A DNA stretch of 42,847 nucleotides from an uncultured bacterium (GTDB lineage Bacteria > Bacillota > Clostridia > Oscillospirales > Ruminococcaceae). This document shows positions 1 through 8,435 of the stretch, in pieces (position 1 is the first letter of the stretch; each line of letters starts with the position of its first letter). The notes beneath the pieces were generated by a model. It was not told the origin of the DNA. It ran no database searches and saw nothing but the letters and a program-made list of their open reading frames with translations. A program made the position numbers and the translations under genes. The stretch lies in assembly GCA_905214345.1 (NCBI GenBank), contig CAJMLV010000025.1:1-42847 (forward strand). Direction: 5' to 3'.

Positions 1-47
1 CACCCCATTTGTTATTCAGTATATCATACTGTCTAACAAATGGGGTG
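1..47. repeat. 47-nt near-perfect palindrome
   Basis: Arms CACCCCATTTGTTA (1-14) and TAACAAATGGGGTG (34-47) are perfectly complementary. Inside them CAGTAT (17-22) pairs with ATACTG (26-31) around a 3-nt loop, so only the 2x2 positions between the arms fail to pair. There is no T-tract directly after either arm, so a simple intrinsic terminator is unlikely. It could be an operator, an element end or an RNA hairpin of a gene left of the window. The function is not determined. Confidence 0.7.
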
Positions 48-102
48 CAGTTCATGATCGGGGCGCCCGCCTTTTTTCCACAATAAAGGGTTCTTTTGGT
101 TG

Positions 103-142
103 AAAAAGCCGCCTGCCCGGCAGCAATGCACGGGCAGGCGGC
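103..142 (-). terminator. Terminator of the rhamnose mutarotase gene
   Basis: A perfect 12-bp stem (108-119 with 131-142, GCCGCCTGCCCG arms) is followed on the minus strand by five T (plus-strand A 103-107). It lies 16 nt past the stop of the mutarotase gene. Confidence 0.8.
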
Positions 143-157
143 GTTCTTTTGTTGCGA

Positions 158-475
158 TCAGTCCAGACGGAACACCTGTTCCAGCTTGGGCTGGGCACCG
201 GTCTCGGGGTCCATCTCCAGTTCCAGGATATCCTTCATGTATTCGTTCCAGCGGTCCACCACCGGGCTTTCGGCCTGGACCTTTTCGGCGTAGGCCACGC
301 CCTTCTCACATTCGTAGTAGCCGAAGAGCTCATCATTCACATAAAAGATGCTGTAATTGCAGATGCCGGCCGATTTCAGCACTTCTACCATTTCGGGCCA
401 GATCTCATTGTGGCGGCGCTGGTACTCCGCTTTGCAGCCGGGTTTGATACGGCCTTTCCACGCCATACGTTCCAT
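158..475 (-). CDS. rhaM: L-rhamnose mutarotase
   Basis: A 105-aa protein of the RhaM/RhaU (DUF718) family, which interconverts alpha and beta anomers of L-rhamnose in the cytoplasm. The N-terminal block MAWKGRIKPG, the YQRRHNEIWPEM segment with the family's conserved Tyr/His, and the ESPVVDRWNEYMKDI block near the C-terminus are typical, and the length equals the family norm (about 104 aa). The ATG at 475 follows a GGAGAG ribosome site. An internal Met at 466 is a second possible start. No other rhamnose gene is visible in the window, so its pathway partners are elsewhere or it acts alone. It ends in a strong terminator. Confidence 0.9.
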   Translation of the reverse strand: MERMAWKGRIKPGCKAEYQRRHNEIWPEMVEVLKSAGICNYSIFYVNDELFGYYECEKGVAYAEKVQAESPVVDRWNEYMKDILELEMDPETGAQPKLEQVFRLD

Positions 476-513
476 TGTACATCTCTCCTCAATATGATAT
501 GCTCACGCGGGAA

Positions 514-1440
514 TCAGCGCCGACCGGCACCGCCGCCGCGGAAAGAACCACCGCCGGACCGGAAGGAACCGCCGCCTCCACGGCCCATACCGCCGCCGCG
601 GAAGGAGCCGCCGCCACCGCGGAAGGAACCGCCCCCGAAACCGCCGGGGCCGGGACCTCTGGGCGGGCGGGGCGGACGAGGAGGCCGGGGCGGGCGCGGA
701 CCACGGGGCCCGCCGAACCAGATGAAGGTGGGGCCACGGTAGCCGCCGCCATAGTACCGGCGCCGGGGCACGGCCAGCATGACCACCACCACAGCCAGCA
801 CCACAATGAGGATCAGCACACTGCTGAAGGAAATACCGCCCCGGTCATAGGGGTCATTGTACGCGGTGCTGCTGCCGGTGGAAGCCGAAGGGATGTTGCC
901 CGCCGCCGCTTCATCCAGGTCAAAGGTCAGGCCGTAGATGTTGCAGAGCTTTTCGGCCATGGCATACACCGTCTGCCGGGTGCCGGTGTCATAGTCCTTG
1001 TTCACCCAGTTGGGCTCCAGATTCTCGTTAAGGATGGTCTGCAGCATCTGCACGGTGAACTGGGTCTCCAGCCCGGCGCCGCACATGGCGTGGTAGTTAT
1101 CCTCGCCGGGGGCCAGCAGCAGCACAATGCCGTTGTCCTTGTCGGCATCGCCCAGACCCCAATCGTTGGCCAGCTCGTAGGTGTACCCTTCCATGGTGTA
1201 GTTGCCGATGGTATCCACGGTATACACGCCGATCTGGGCTCCGCAGGTGTTCTGCAGGGCGGTGCTGATGTTGGTCACATAAGCTTCGGTTTCTTTGGAC
1301 AAGATATCCGCGTTGTCGATCACGGCCTTGTCCGGGTCGGCCTGGGGCGCCGCCAGAACCGGCAGCGCGCAGGCCGCGCACAGTGCCACGGCCGTCAGAA
1401 CGCTGACAGCCCGGGGCAGAATGGATTGTTTGCGCATCAT
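514..1440 (-). CDS. TPM-domain membrane protein with Gly/Arg-rich tail
   Basis: A 308-aa protein. The start at 1440 (MMRKQSIL) follows a GAAGAGAG ribosome site; an upstream in-frame Met at 1497 lies inside the preceding gene and is unlikely. Residues 1-30 form a signal peptide ending near VLAAP. About 35-180 match the TPM fold (VIDNADILS opening, DWGLGDADKDNGIVLLLAP block), found in thylakoid and cell-envelope proteins and in some acid phosphatases. A transmembrane helix (about 205-225) is followed by a very short-period tail: four PRPP units, then repeated GGGSFRGGG units. TPM proteins often end in Gly/Ser/Phe-rich tails, but the PRPP and FRGGG composition is unusual. It is last in an apparent XpaC-TelA-LemA-TPM operon. 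Biochemical activity is unknown. Confidence 0.85.
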   Translation of the reverse strand: MMRKQSILPRAVSVLTAVALCAACALPVLAAPQADPDKAVIDNADILSKETEAYVTNISTALQNTCGAQIGVYTVDTIGNYTMEGYTYELANDWGLGDADKDNGIVLLLAPGEDNYHAMCGAGLETQFTVQMLQTILNENLEPNWVNKDYDTGTRQTVYAMAEKLCNIYGLTFDLDEAAAGNIPSASTGSSTAYNDPYDRGGISFSSVLILIVVLAVVVVMLAVPRRRYYGGGYRGPTFIWFGGPRGPRPPRPPRPPRPPRGPGPGGFGGGSFRGGGGSFRGGGMGRGGGGSFRSGGGSFRGGGAGRR

Positions 1441-1456
1441 TTCAACTCTCTTCCGT

Positions 1457-2113
1457 TCAGCCGTTGGCTGTATCCACGGGGGCAAACAGCTGGGCATGCC
1501 CCACGCCCCACAGCTGCCCGATCAGACTGCCGGGCAGGGATTGGGTGATCTGATTGTATTCCTCCGCCTTCGGGTTATAGTCGTTGGCAGCGGCCCGTTC
1601 CACCAGCGCCTGGCGGGAGGTGAACTCGGAATACAGGCCGTCCAGCTGGGTCTTCTGGTCGCTGTCCCCCTTGAGAACGGCGGCATTGTAGGTATCCCCC
1701 ACCGCCGCATACAGCGTCTGGTTGACGGCATACTGAACAGCCGGTTCCATCGGGGTGGCGTTCCAGATATCCAGGGCCTCGTTGGCCTGGGCAACGGTGG
1801 GGTCATCCGCCCCCAGGATCCGACTGGACAGCCGGATCAGGCTGGCGGCGGCGTCCGCCTGGGCGGCCAGGTCGGTCTGGATGCCGTCGCCGTATTCGTT
1901 GGTGGAGGTGGTGTAGGCGGACAGGACCCGGTCATATTTGCCTTTGAGCCTGGCTCCGCCGATGCCGAACACCGATACCAGTGCCAGCACCGCCAGCACC
2001 ATCGCCCCCACGGGGGCGCGCCGGGCGGGTGCGGGCAGTTTGCTTTCCAGTTCGCCCAGCACTTCCAGCTGGGGGCCCTGGATGGTAAAGGATTCCTGTT
2101 GTTGCAGTTGCAT
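1457..2113 (-). CDS. LemA-family membrane protein
   Basis: A 218-aa protein with a hydrophilic N-terminus, one transmembrane helix (about 37-53, VGAMVLAVLALVSVFGIGG) and an alpha-helical extracytoplasmic part. The C-terminal block with YNPKAEEYNQ, then the LPGSLIG segment and a final hydrophobic Phe-containing stretch, follows the end of LemA proteins (YNxxV..YN...FP..LIA..F). LemA is commonly encoded beside TPM-domain proteins, and the next gene, 16 nt downstream, is one. N-terminally it differs from classical LemA, so it is a divergent member. The function is not established; an envelope role is likely. Confidence 0.7.
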   Translation of the reverse strand: MQLQQQESFTIQGPQLEVLGELESKLPAPARRAPVGAMVLAVLALVSVFGIGGARLKGKYDRVLSAYTTSTNEYGDGIQTDLAAQADAAASLIRLSSRILGADDPTVAQANEALDIWNATPMEPAVQYAVNQTLYAAVGDTYNAAVLKGDSDQKTQLDGLYSEFTSRQALVERAAANDYNPKAEEYNQITQSLPGSLIGQLWGVGHAQLFAPVDTANG

Positions 2114-2146
2114 GATGGTCCTCTTGTTGAAAAGGAAAAAGGATGA

Positions 2147-3331
2147 TTACTTGTTCAGTTCCAGCAGTTTGGCCCGCAGTTCGCCTTCGATGCGGCCCAG
2201 TTCCACCTCGGCGGCGGCGCGCTTGGCCTTGCCGTCGGCCCGGATCTTGTTCAGTTCGTCCAGGGTGGAGATCAGCTCCTTGTTGGTCTGCTTGAGGGTT
2301 TCCAGGTCCACGATGCCCCGCTCGGACTCCTTGGCGATGTCGATGGTGCCCTGCTTGAGGGTGGCGGCGTTCTTGCGCAGCAGTTCGTTGGTGGCGTCGG
2401 TGACGGCACGTTCCGCCTGCATGGCCTGCTGGCTGTGGGCCATGCCCAGGGCCAGCACCATCTGGTTCTTCCACAGAGGAATGGTGTTGATGATGGTGGT
2501 CTGGATCTTTTCCGCCATCATGGTGTCGTTGGACTGGATCAGGCGGATCTGGGGACCCATCTGGATGGAGATGTTGCGGGTCAGTTCCAGGTCATAGAGC
2601 TTCTTCTCGAACCGGTCGCACATATCCGCCAGGTCGCGGGCTGCCTGGGCATCCTCCGGCAGCTGGGAGCGCTGGGCCTTTTCCTGGGCGGCTTTCAGCT
2701 CGTTGGCGCGCACGCTTTCCAGCTTTTTGCGGCCGGCCAGGATGTACATGGTCAGTTCCTTGAAGTAGACCAGGTTCAGCTGGTACATCTTGTCCAGCAT
2801 GGTGATGTCCTTCATCAGGGTGACCTGGTGGTCTTCCAGTTTGGCCTTGATGCGCTCCACGTTCACGTCGGCCTTTTCATATTTGGTCTTGAGGTTGGCA
2901 ATGTTGGCCTGCTGGCGCTTGAAGAACCCGAAGAAGCCCTTGGATTCCTCGGCGGCGTCAAAGCCCTGCAGTTCCCCGATCAGGTCGGTGATGAGCTGGC
3001 CGGTCTCTCCCATATCCTTGGTCTTGACCTTGGACAGGGCGGTGTCGGAGAAGTCGCTGAGCTTTTTCTGGCTGGCGGCACCGTACTGCAGCACCATCTG
3101 GGAATTGGTGATGTCGATTTTTTCGGCAAAATCGTCCACCATCTTCTGTTCTTCGGGGGTCAGGGGGGTGTCTTCCACCTTGACGGGCGCTTCCTTCCTG
3201 GCTTCCTCCACGACCTTGGCGTCGGCTTCGGGGTCCAGAGTCAGGCTGGGGGTTGCGGGTTCGGCATCCAGGGTCAGGCTGGGCGCCGCGGGGGCATTCA
3301 GGTCAAATTCCGGGGTGGTGTTCTCTGCCAT
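2147..3331 (-). CDS. TelA/KlaA-family protein (toxic anion resistance family)
   Basis: A 394-aa cytoplasmic, largely coiled-coil protein of the TelA family (PF05816). The first about 55 residues are acidic and low-complexity, with the near-duplicate SLTLDAEPATP / SLTLDPEADAK. The family core begins near LTPEEQKMVDDFAEKIDI and includes the GFFGFFKR segment and the LEDHQVTLMKDI and YILAGRKKLE helices. The family was named for tellurite resistance on plasmids, but chromosomal members in Firmicutes are tied to envelope stress; no tellurite gene (terZABCD) is nearby. It lies 33 nt upstream of the LemA gene and 55 nt downstream of the XpaC-like gene, an arrangement widely seen for TelA/XpaC pairs. 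Confidence 0.88.
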   Translation of the reverse strand: MAENTTPEFDLNAPAAPSLTLDAEPATPSLTLDPEADAKVVEEARKEAPVKVEDTPLTPEEQKMVDDFAEKIDITNSQMVLQYGAASQKKLSDFSDTALSKVKTKDMGETGQLITDLIGELQGFDAAEESKGFFGFFKRQQANIANLKTKYEKADVNVERIKAKLEDHQVTLMKDITMLDKMYQLNLVYFKELTMYILAGRKKLESVRANELKAAQEKAQRSQLPEDAQAARDLADMCDRFEKKLYDLELTRNISIQMGPQIRLIQSNDTMMAEKIQTTIINTIPLWKNQMVLALGMAHSQQAMQAERAVTDATNELLRKNAATLKQGTIDIAKESERGIVDLETLKQTNKELISTLDELNKIRADGKAKRAAAEVELGRIEGELRAKLLELNK

Positions 3332-3386
3332 ACAAGATCAGATCCTTTCTGTATAAGTCCATCAGATTTTCTCTGTTTCGCGCTTG

Positions 3387-4010
3387 TTATTGGGCCAGGT
3401 TCTGGCTTTTCAGGATGCCTTCCAGCACTTCGATGTCGGTGCTGATGTCCAGCGCTTCCGCCGAATACAAAGCGTCCAGCTGGTTCTCAAAGGCCTGGGC
3501 AATGGTACCGGCGGTGGCGTTCACCTCGCCCCGCACCTGCCCGGCATTGCCTCCCCGCACCGACTGCATCCGGGCATACGCCGACATGATCTTAACGGCT
3601 TCGGGCAGATAATAACGGGCAAAGCGGTCGATCTGGGGAGCCTTTTTGGGGTCGTGCTCGATCTCGGCCACAATGGCCCGGCCGGCTTTTTCCATCCGGT
3701 CCATCTGACGGGACAGTTCCTCGTCGGGGATGGAGCGGTTCAGCGCGGCCAGAGCGTCCAGGTTCTTGGTGATACCGGCCAGCATGGCGTCGGTATCCTC
3801 ACTGCCGGTGGAGAAGGGTACTTCCCGCCGGATGACACGGGTGGGGCACAGCCGCCCCGCCACGATGCCCACCACGGCGCTGAGCACTGCGGTGAGGAGC
3901 AGTCCCCACAGGGTATATACAGGCAGTATCAGGGCTGCCACCGGCCAGACCAGCGCCGCCAGATACAGCGGCAGCACCGGACGGCGGCGAACTTCTTCCC
4001 ATTTGCGCAT
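3387..4010 (-). CDS. XpaC-like membrane protein (BCIP hydrolysis family)
   Basis: A 207-aa protein starting at ATG 4010 behind a strong GGGGAGG ribosome site; the open frame extends further upstream but lacks such a site. Two adjacent hydrophobic segments (about 12-30 and 32-49) are followed by a soluble alpha-helical domain. The pairing with TelA and the layout (two N-terminal membrane segments, then DTDAMLAGITKNLDALAALN and PDEELSRQMDRME helices) fit the XpaC / 5-bromo-4-chloroindolyl phosphate hydrolysis family (PF10112). The family name comes from a phenotype and no catalytic motif is visible. It is the first gene of the apparent four-gene envelope operon. Confidence 0.72.
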   Translation of the reverse strand: MRKWEEVRRRPVLPLYLAALVWPVAALILPVYTLWGLLLTAVLSAVVGIVAGRLCPTRVIRREVPFSTGSEDTDAMLAGITKNLDALAALNRSIPDEELSRQMDRMEKAGRAIVAEIEHDPKKAPQIDRFARYYLPEAVKIMSAYARMQSVRGGNAGQVRGEVNATAGTIAQAFENQLDALYSAEALDISTDIEVLEGILKSQNLAQ

Positions 4011-4108
4011 CGGTGTTCCTCCCCAGGATGGTGATAGCCCCATTATAATGCAAAGATTTCCTCTATGCAAACTGATTCGGGCGTGTGCATGCAAAGTTTT
4101 CGGTTTGT

Positions 4109-4639
4109 TTACAAGTTCGGGCCCGGTTTGCCGGGCAAAAAGGGTCCCAGCGCCTCGCCCCAGACCTGCTGCAGCCGTTCCAGCCGGAAAGAGGCATTGG
4201 CCGGGCTGGTGGAAGGCAGGGCCGCGCAGTCCATGCCGGTGTGCGGCCGGGCGTATTTGCGGTAAAGCCGGGCGGAGGTGCTGCCGTTGCACACAACTCG
4301 CTCCACTCCCAGCCGTTCGATCAATCCTGCCAGGTCGTTGGGTTCCACATGACGGATGGAGGCATCCGACGCGCCGATGATCTCACAGCTGCGGATGACG
4401 TCCCACACAGCCAATCCATTTTGTATAATCAGTTCCCGTTTTGCCGGAATGTCATCATGTTCCGGCACCGCCTGCCCGGTAAGAGCCGCCATCAGCGGCC
4501 AGAAACGATTCTGGGGATGGCCGTAATAAAAGCCCTGTTCCCGGCTTTTGGGGCTGGGAAAACTGCCCAAAATCAGCACCCGGGCGCTCTCCCCGTGCAG
4601 CGGCGGCAGACCGGGGCCCACATGGGTGTATTCGGCCAC
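4109..4639 (-). CDS. DNA-deoxyinosine glycosylase (uracil-DNA glycosylase superfamily)
   Basis: A 176-aa protein with the UDG-superfamily motif 1 in the form LILGSFPSPKSREQGFYYG, followed by HPQNRFWPLM, and a C-terminal LPSTSPANAS motif. These are hallmarks of the family-6 HDG/deoxyinosine glycosylase group, which removes deaminated bases (hypoxanthine, also uracil or hydroxymethyluracil in some members) in base-excision repair. The length is normal. Its start is 3 nt past the stop of the HAD phosphatase gene, so the two are co-transcribed. The C-terminal end lies near the promoter region of the XpaC gene. Confidence 0.88.
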   Translation of the reverse strand: MAEYTHVGPGLPPLHGESARVLILGSFPSPKSREQGFYYGHPQNRFWPLMAALTGQAVPEHDDIPAKRELIIQNGLAVWDVIRSCEIIGASDASIRHVEPNDLAGLIERLGVERVVCNGSTSARLYRKYARPHTGMDCAALPSTSPANASFRLERLQQVWGEALGPFLPGKPGPNL

Positions 4640-4642
4640 GGC

Positions 4643-5452
4643 TCATCCCTCCCCGAAGGCTTCGGGCCACAGTTCCCGGCAGAGTTCTTCCAGGCCGCCT
4701 TTGTCCGCGGGGGCGCACAGGCGGTCGGCAGCGGCTTTGGCGGGATCGCTGCCCGATTCCACCGCCACACCCAGGCCGGCGGTTTTCAGCATGCCCACGT
4801 CGTTGTCGCCGTCCCCCACAGCCACGCAGTCGGCGGCGGACAGGCCCTGTTTTTCCAGCAAACCGGTCAAAGCGCGGCCCTTGTCCACCTCCGGGGGCAG
4901 GATGTCACAGGTGGTGTCGCTGTCAAACAGAAACCGCAGGCCCAGATACCCGTATTGTTCCTGGAATTTTTCGGCGGCTTCCCGGCTGAGCCAGGCAAAG
5001 GCGGTAAAAGGCATGTCGATAAGGTGGCGGTCCTGGTCCATGCCGTCCTTCAGGTCGATGCCGATCTTGTGGGTGCGGCTCCAGGCCAGAAATTCCTCAT
5101 ACCCTATATAAGCAAAGCCTCCGTCGGAAAAGATAAAGCGCAGAGGATACTCGTAGTTTTCGCAGAAGTCCACCAGAGCGTACATCTGTTCGGAGGTCAT
5201 GCGGGTATCGTACAGGATGGTGCCCTTGGCGTCCTGCACATTGGCCCCGGCAGAGCAGAGCCAGTAGTCGGGGCGGATGCCGTTGAGCAGTTCTTTGGGC
5301 ACACTGGTGCGCCCCCGCCCGGTGGCGATAGCCACCTTGACCCCCGTCTTCTGCACGGCGGTGATGGCCCGGGCGGTACCACGGGGCACACAGGTGGCTT
5401 TGTGCGGGCGCAGAGTGCCGTCAATATCCAGCACGATGAAACGATAAGACAT
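4643..5452 (-). CDS. Cof-type HAD-superfamily phosphatase
   Basis: A 269-aa cytoplasmic HAD hydrolase, IIB (Cof/YbiV-like) subfamily. Motif I is FIVLDIDGTL (nucleophile Asp9 and Asp11), motif II is AIATGRG, and motif IV is VGDGDNDVGMLKTAG near the C-terminus followed by GVAVESG. The large C2-type cap between motifs II and III is present. Substrates of this group are small phosphorylated metabolites (sugar phosphates, FMN, pyridoxal phosphate) and cannot be told from sequence. It is the promoter-proximal gene of a pair with the DNA glycosylase. Its ATG at 5452 lies about 40 nt downstream of a minus-strand TATAAT (5493-5498). Confidence 0.88.
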   Translation of the reverse strand: MSYRFIVLDIDGTLRPHKATCVPRGTARAITAVQKTGVKVAIATGRGRTSVPKELLNGIRPDYWLCSAGANVQDAKGTILYDTRMTSEQMYALVDFCENYEYPLRFIFSDGGFAYIGYEEFLAWSRTHKIGIDLKDGMDQDRHLIDMPFTAFAWLSREAAEKFQEQYGYLGLRFLFDSDTTCDILPPEVDKGRALTGLLEKQGLSAADCVAVGDGDNDVGMLKTAGLGVAVESGSDPAKAAADRLCAPADKGGLEELCRELWPEAFGEG

Positions 5453-5575
5453 GGTTGTCCCTTCCCTTCTATCTTCGGTGACCTATGCTGTTATTATACA
5501 GGAAAAGCCACCGCCGCGTCTAGCGCCGGGAGGCATCGCATATGCTGAACGGAAAGAGTTTTGGGAGGGGTTGCC

Positions 5576-6322
5576 ATGGGGGAGGGGCTGAATCTGGCCC
5601 TGGGCGGCCGCCGTCGCCGCCGCCGGCGCAGGCTGGCGGTGCTGGCGGCGCTGGTATTGCTGGCGGGAGGAGTGCTGGTGATGAGGGAACGTCTGGGTCC
5701 GGTGTGGGCGGTGCTTTCGGCACTGCCCGGTCAGGTGGACGGGTTGCTGGCGGAGCATTTTGTACCCGGCTACACCGAACGCCTGCGGGCTTTGCGCGGC
5801 CGCAACGCCGTTTTGCACGCTGCCCTGGCGGCCGCCGCTCCGCTGGAAGCGGAAAACCAAGCCCTGCGCAGCTTTGTGGAGGCCCCTGCCCGGCCGGAAC
5901 AGGGGGCCTGGCAGCCCGTTCCTGTGATTGCCCGCAGCCCGGACGGCGGTTTTACCCTGGCCGGGGAATATGCCCCCGGGACCCCGGTACTGGACGAACA
6001 GGGGCGGCTGGCGGGAATCATCTGTGAGAGCGGCGACGGCGGCAGCCGGGCAGCCCCCGCCGGGCAGGACCGGGGCGCGGCGGCGGTGCTGGCGGGAGAC
6101 TGCTGCGGGGTCATACAGCGGAAAAGTGACGCCCTGCTCATCACCGGGCTGCCCCGGCACAGCGATCTGGAAGCGGGAACAGTAGTCTGCACCGGGGACG
6201 GTCTTTGGGTGGGGATGCTGGCAGAATCCCCCGGTCCCGATGCCACCGGCCTGACCGAGGAGGCCGTGCTGACAGACACCGGCAGCAGTGCGGGGGCAGT
6301 GCTGTTTCTGCCCGCCGGGTAA
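5576..6322 (+). CDS. MreC-like cell-shape protein
   Basis: A 248-aa protein starting at ATG 5576, with a GGGAGGGG ribosome site 5 nt upstream. A run of eight Arg precedes one transmembrane helix (about 20-37). A short coiled coil follows (about 65-105), then a beta-rich C-terminal part with the rhythm of MreC repeats (APGTPVLDEQGRLAGII and LEAGTVVCTGDGLWVGMLAE). MreC bridges MreB/MreD to the elongation PBP in the periplasm-facing layer. The gene sits directly upstream of a class B PBP, where mreC/mreD-mrdA are found, but mreB and mreD are not adjacent. Similarity is by architecture and context rather than strong motif identity. Confidence 0.7.
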   Translation: MGEGLNLALGGRRRRRRRRLAVLAALVLLAGGVLVMRERLGPVWAVLSALPGQVDGLLAEHFVPGYTERLRALRGRNAVLHAALAAAAPLEAENQALRSFVEAPARPEQGAWQPVPVIARSPDGGFTLAGEYAPGTPVLDEQGRLAGIICESGDGGSRAAPAGQDRGAAAVLAGDCCGVIQRKSDALLITGLPRHSDLEAGTVVCTGDGLWVGMLAESPGPDATGLTEEAVLTDTGSSAGAVLFLPAG

Positions 6323-6324
6323 AT

Positions 6325-6353
6325 TTGCAATTCGGTCCCCCGCCGTGTATAAT
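6325..6353 (+). promoter_or_regulatory. Sigma-A promoter of the PBP gene
   Basis: TTGCAA (6325-6330), a 17-nt spacer and a perfect TATAAT (6348-6353) lie between the MreC-like stop and the PBP start. The PBP gene can therefore be expressed independently of the gene before it. Confidence 0.7.
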
Positions 6354-6381
6354 AACGGGAAGAAGGAAGGGTGAGAAATTC

Positions 6382-8193
6382 ATGGGCAAAGGGCACAGAT
6401 CCACGCCGAGCAAAAAGCGGCTGACCGCACTGCTGGTGGTATGCGGGGCAGTTTTTATCCTGTTTGCCGTTCGGCTGGTCTGGATGCAGTTTGTGATGGC
6501 GGACCACTACGCGGAAAAGGTGGCCGAAGCCAGCCAGACCAGCTACAACGTGGATCTGCCCGCAGCACGGGGGGACATCGTGGACCGGAACGGTACCGTA
6601 CTGGCCCAGGACCACACGGTGTATGACCTGAATCTCTGCCTGCCGGCTCCGGAAGGCACCGATCTACAGCAGACCATCCGGGTGCTGCAGGAATATCAAC
6701 TGACCGATTTGAGCGGCGAGGATGTGGAAACACAACTCGCCGCCTTTTTTTCTGCCGCCAGCGCCGGGGAACTGACTCTGGCCAAGGGTCTGGACAGTGC
6801 CCAAGCCGCCGCCCTGTATGCCACCGGGCTGCCCCAGAGCGGTGCGGTGCGGCTGGTGGCCCGGGGCAGCCGCAGCTGGACGGAGGGGACGCTGCCGCCC
6901 CATGCTCTGGGGGACACCGGGCCCATCACCGCCGAGCAATGGCAGGCGGACGACTACGCTCTGAAAAAAGCCGGGGTGGCCATGAACGCCGAGATCGGCC
7001 AGAGCGGGCTGGAACAGGTGTACGACGGCTTGCTGCGTGGCCAGAGCGGACGGGTGCGGGTTTCGGTGGGATTCGACGGCAGCCGAAGCGAATCGGTGGC
7101 CGAACCCCCGGACCCCGGCGCCAATCTGGTGCTGACCCTGGACGCCGATCTGCAGCGGGCGGTACAGCAGGCCCTGCGGGATCGCATCCATACCCTGCAG
7201 ACCACCGCCGGTTCGGGGGCCGGGCGGGAATGCAATGCCGGCGCCGCCGTGGTGGTTGATGTGACCACAGGCGGGGTGCTGGCGGCGGCCAGCTGGCCGG
7301 AGTATGACCTGAACACCTGGCGCAGCGACTACGCGGACCTGGCGGCGGACGAGAGCGCCCCCCTGCTGGATCGGGTCTGCGCGGGGCTGTATGCGCCGGG
7401 GTCCGCCTTCAAGCCTGCGGTTGCGGCCAGCGCTCTGGCGGCGGAGCTCATCACGGTGGATGACACGGTAACCTGCACCGGGCGGTACCTCTTTTACAGC
7501 GGGTATCAGCCAGGCTGCCTGCAGTTGAGCCACGGCGGGCCGGTGAACCTGCTCACCGCGTTACAGCACAGCTGCAACATCTATTTTTATGACGTGGGTC
7601 GCCGGTTGGGGGTGGATGCCTTTTCCGCCACCGCCCGGCTGTTGGGCCTGGAGGCGGACACCGGCGCCGAACTGCCCTGTGCCCAAGGGCAGCTGACCTG
7701 GTCCACCGACAGCAACTACCAGGACGGATTGGCCTTGATGGCAGCCATCGGGCAGGGCAACACCGCCGTGACGCCCCTGCAGCTGGCGGCCTATGCGGCC
7801 ACCCTGGCCAACAACGGCCAGCGCCCCGCCCTGCATTTTGCCCACCGGGCGGTGGACAGCGAGGGGCAAACGGTGTGGGAGTATGAGGAGCATACCCTGG
7901 CCGAAGCCCCCGGCGGTGAAGCGGTATTCGGCCCCATCCGGGAAGGGATGATGCGCATGGCCCAGACCCTTTCGGCACTGCGGGAAGCCCCCGTGCCCCT
8001 GGCCTGCAAGACCGGCAGCCCTCAGCGCCCGGAACGCACCGCAGGGGGCGGATACTACACCAATTCGGTACTGATCGGCTATTTTCCCGCCGAAGAACCC
8101 CGGTACGCCGTGGCCGTTGTGCTGGAATACGGCGGAGGCGGCGCCAACGCAGCGCCGGTGATGCGGGCGGTGGCCGATGCCCTGTACGGCTGA
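6382..8193 (+). CDS. Class B penicillin-binding protein (PBP2/FtsI type transpeptidase)
   Basis: A 603-aa membrane-anchored DD-transpeptidase that cross-links peptidoglycan. It has a short cytoplasmic tail, one transmembrane helix (about 14-33), the PBP dimerisation domain opening with RGDIVDRNG (63-71), and a transpeptidase domain with the catalytic S341-A-F-K tetrad, S397-C-N and K543-T-G motifs, all intact. The ATG at 6382 is 20-30 nt past a strong promoter. Its neighbours (MreC-like upstream, MinD-like downstream) point to the elongation PBP2 role (mrdA), but in a genome without MreB it could serve division. The transpeptidase tail after KTG is short, as in small clostridial class B PBPs. 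Confidence 0.88.
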   Translation: MGKGHRSTPSKKRLTALLVVCGAVFILFAVRLVWMQFVMADHYAEKVAEASQTSYNVDLPAARGDIVDRNGTVLAQDHTVYDLNLCLPAPEGTDLQQTIRVLQEYQLTDLSGEDVETQLAAFFSAASAGELTLAKGLDSAQAAALYATGLPQSGAVRLVARGSRSWTEGTLPPHALGDTGPITAEQWQADDYALKKAGVAMNAEIGQSGLEQVYDGLLRGQSGRVRVSVGFDGSRSESVAEPPDPGANLVLTLDADLQRAVQQALRDRIHTLQTTAGSGAGRECNAGAAVVVDVTTGGVLAAASWPEYDLNTWRSDYADLAADESAPLLDRVCAGLYAPGSAFKPAVAASALAAELITVDDTVTCTGRYLFYSGYQPGCLQLSHGGPVNLLTALQHSCNIYFYDVGRRLGVDAFSATARLLGLEADTGAELPCAQGQLTWSTDSNYQDGLALMAAIGQGNTAVTPLQLAAYAATLANNGQRPALHFAHRAVDSEGQTVWEYEEHTLAEAPGGEAVFGPIREGMMRMAQTLSALREAPVPLACKTGSPQRPERTAGGGYYTNSVLIGYFPAEEPRYAVAVVLEYGGGGANAAPVMRAVADALYG

Positions 8194-8234
8194 CAGGCAA
8201 CAAACCAAACACCACTCCATCCCCCAAAGTTAAC

Positions 8235-8262
8235 GCGCCGCCGTGCAGTTGCAGGGCGGCGC
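8235..8262 (+). terminator. Possible terminator after the PBP gene
   Basis: A GCGCCGCC / GGCGGCGC hairpin (8235-8242 with 8255-8262) lies 40 nt after the PBP stop. The following bases (GCTGTGATTGTG) are only weakly T-rich, so termination may be inefficient. Confidence 0.45.
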
Positions 8263-8310
8263 GCTGTGATTGTGTGCAAAAAAACTGTCCAATTTTTATC
8301 AAAAAAACAG

Positions 8311-8339
8311 TTGTCGGGGTTTATATCTTGTGCTAGAAT
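8311..8339 (+). promoter_or_regulatory. Promoter of the minD-like/mgsA unit
   Basis: TTGTCG (8311-8316), a 17-nt spacer and TAGAAT (8334-8339) precede an approximately 90-nt leader to the GTG start at 8436. Confidence 0.6.
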
Positions 8340-8435
8340 AATAAAGGATAACCCCTTGCAGGGTCAAATACTGCCCGATACCCATATCGGCCTGTCCTGC
8401 ATCATTTCCACAAAACGAACCGGAGGCCCGCTGAC

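Noticed and set aside
520..700. CRISPR-like or tandem DNA repeat
   Set aside because: The repetition is the coding DNA of the PRPP and GGGSFR repeats of the TPM protein; there are no unique spacers.
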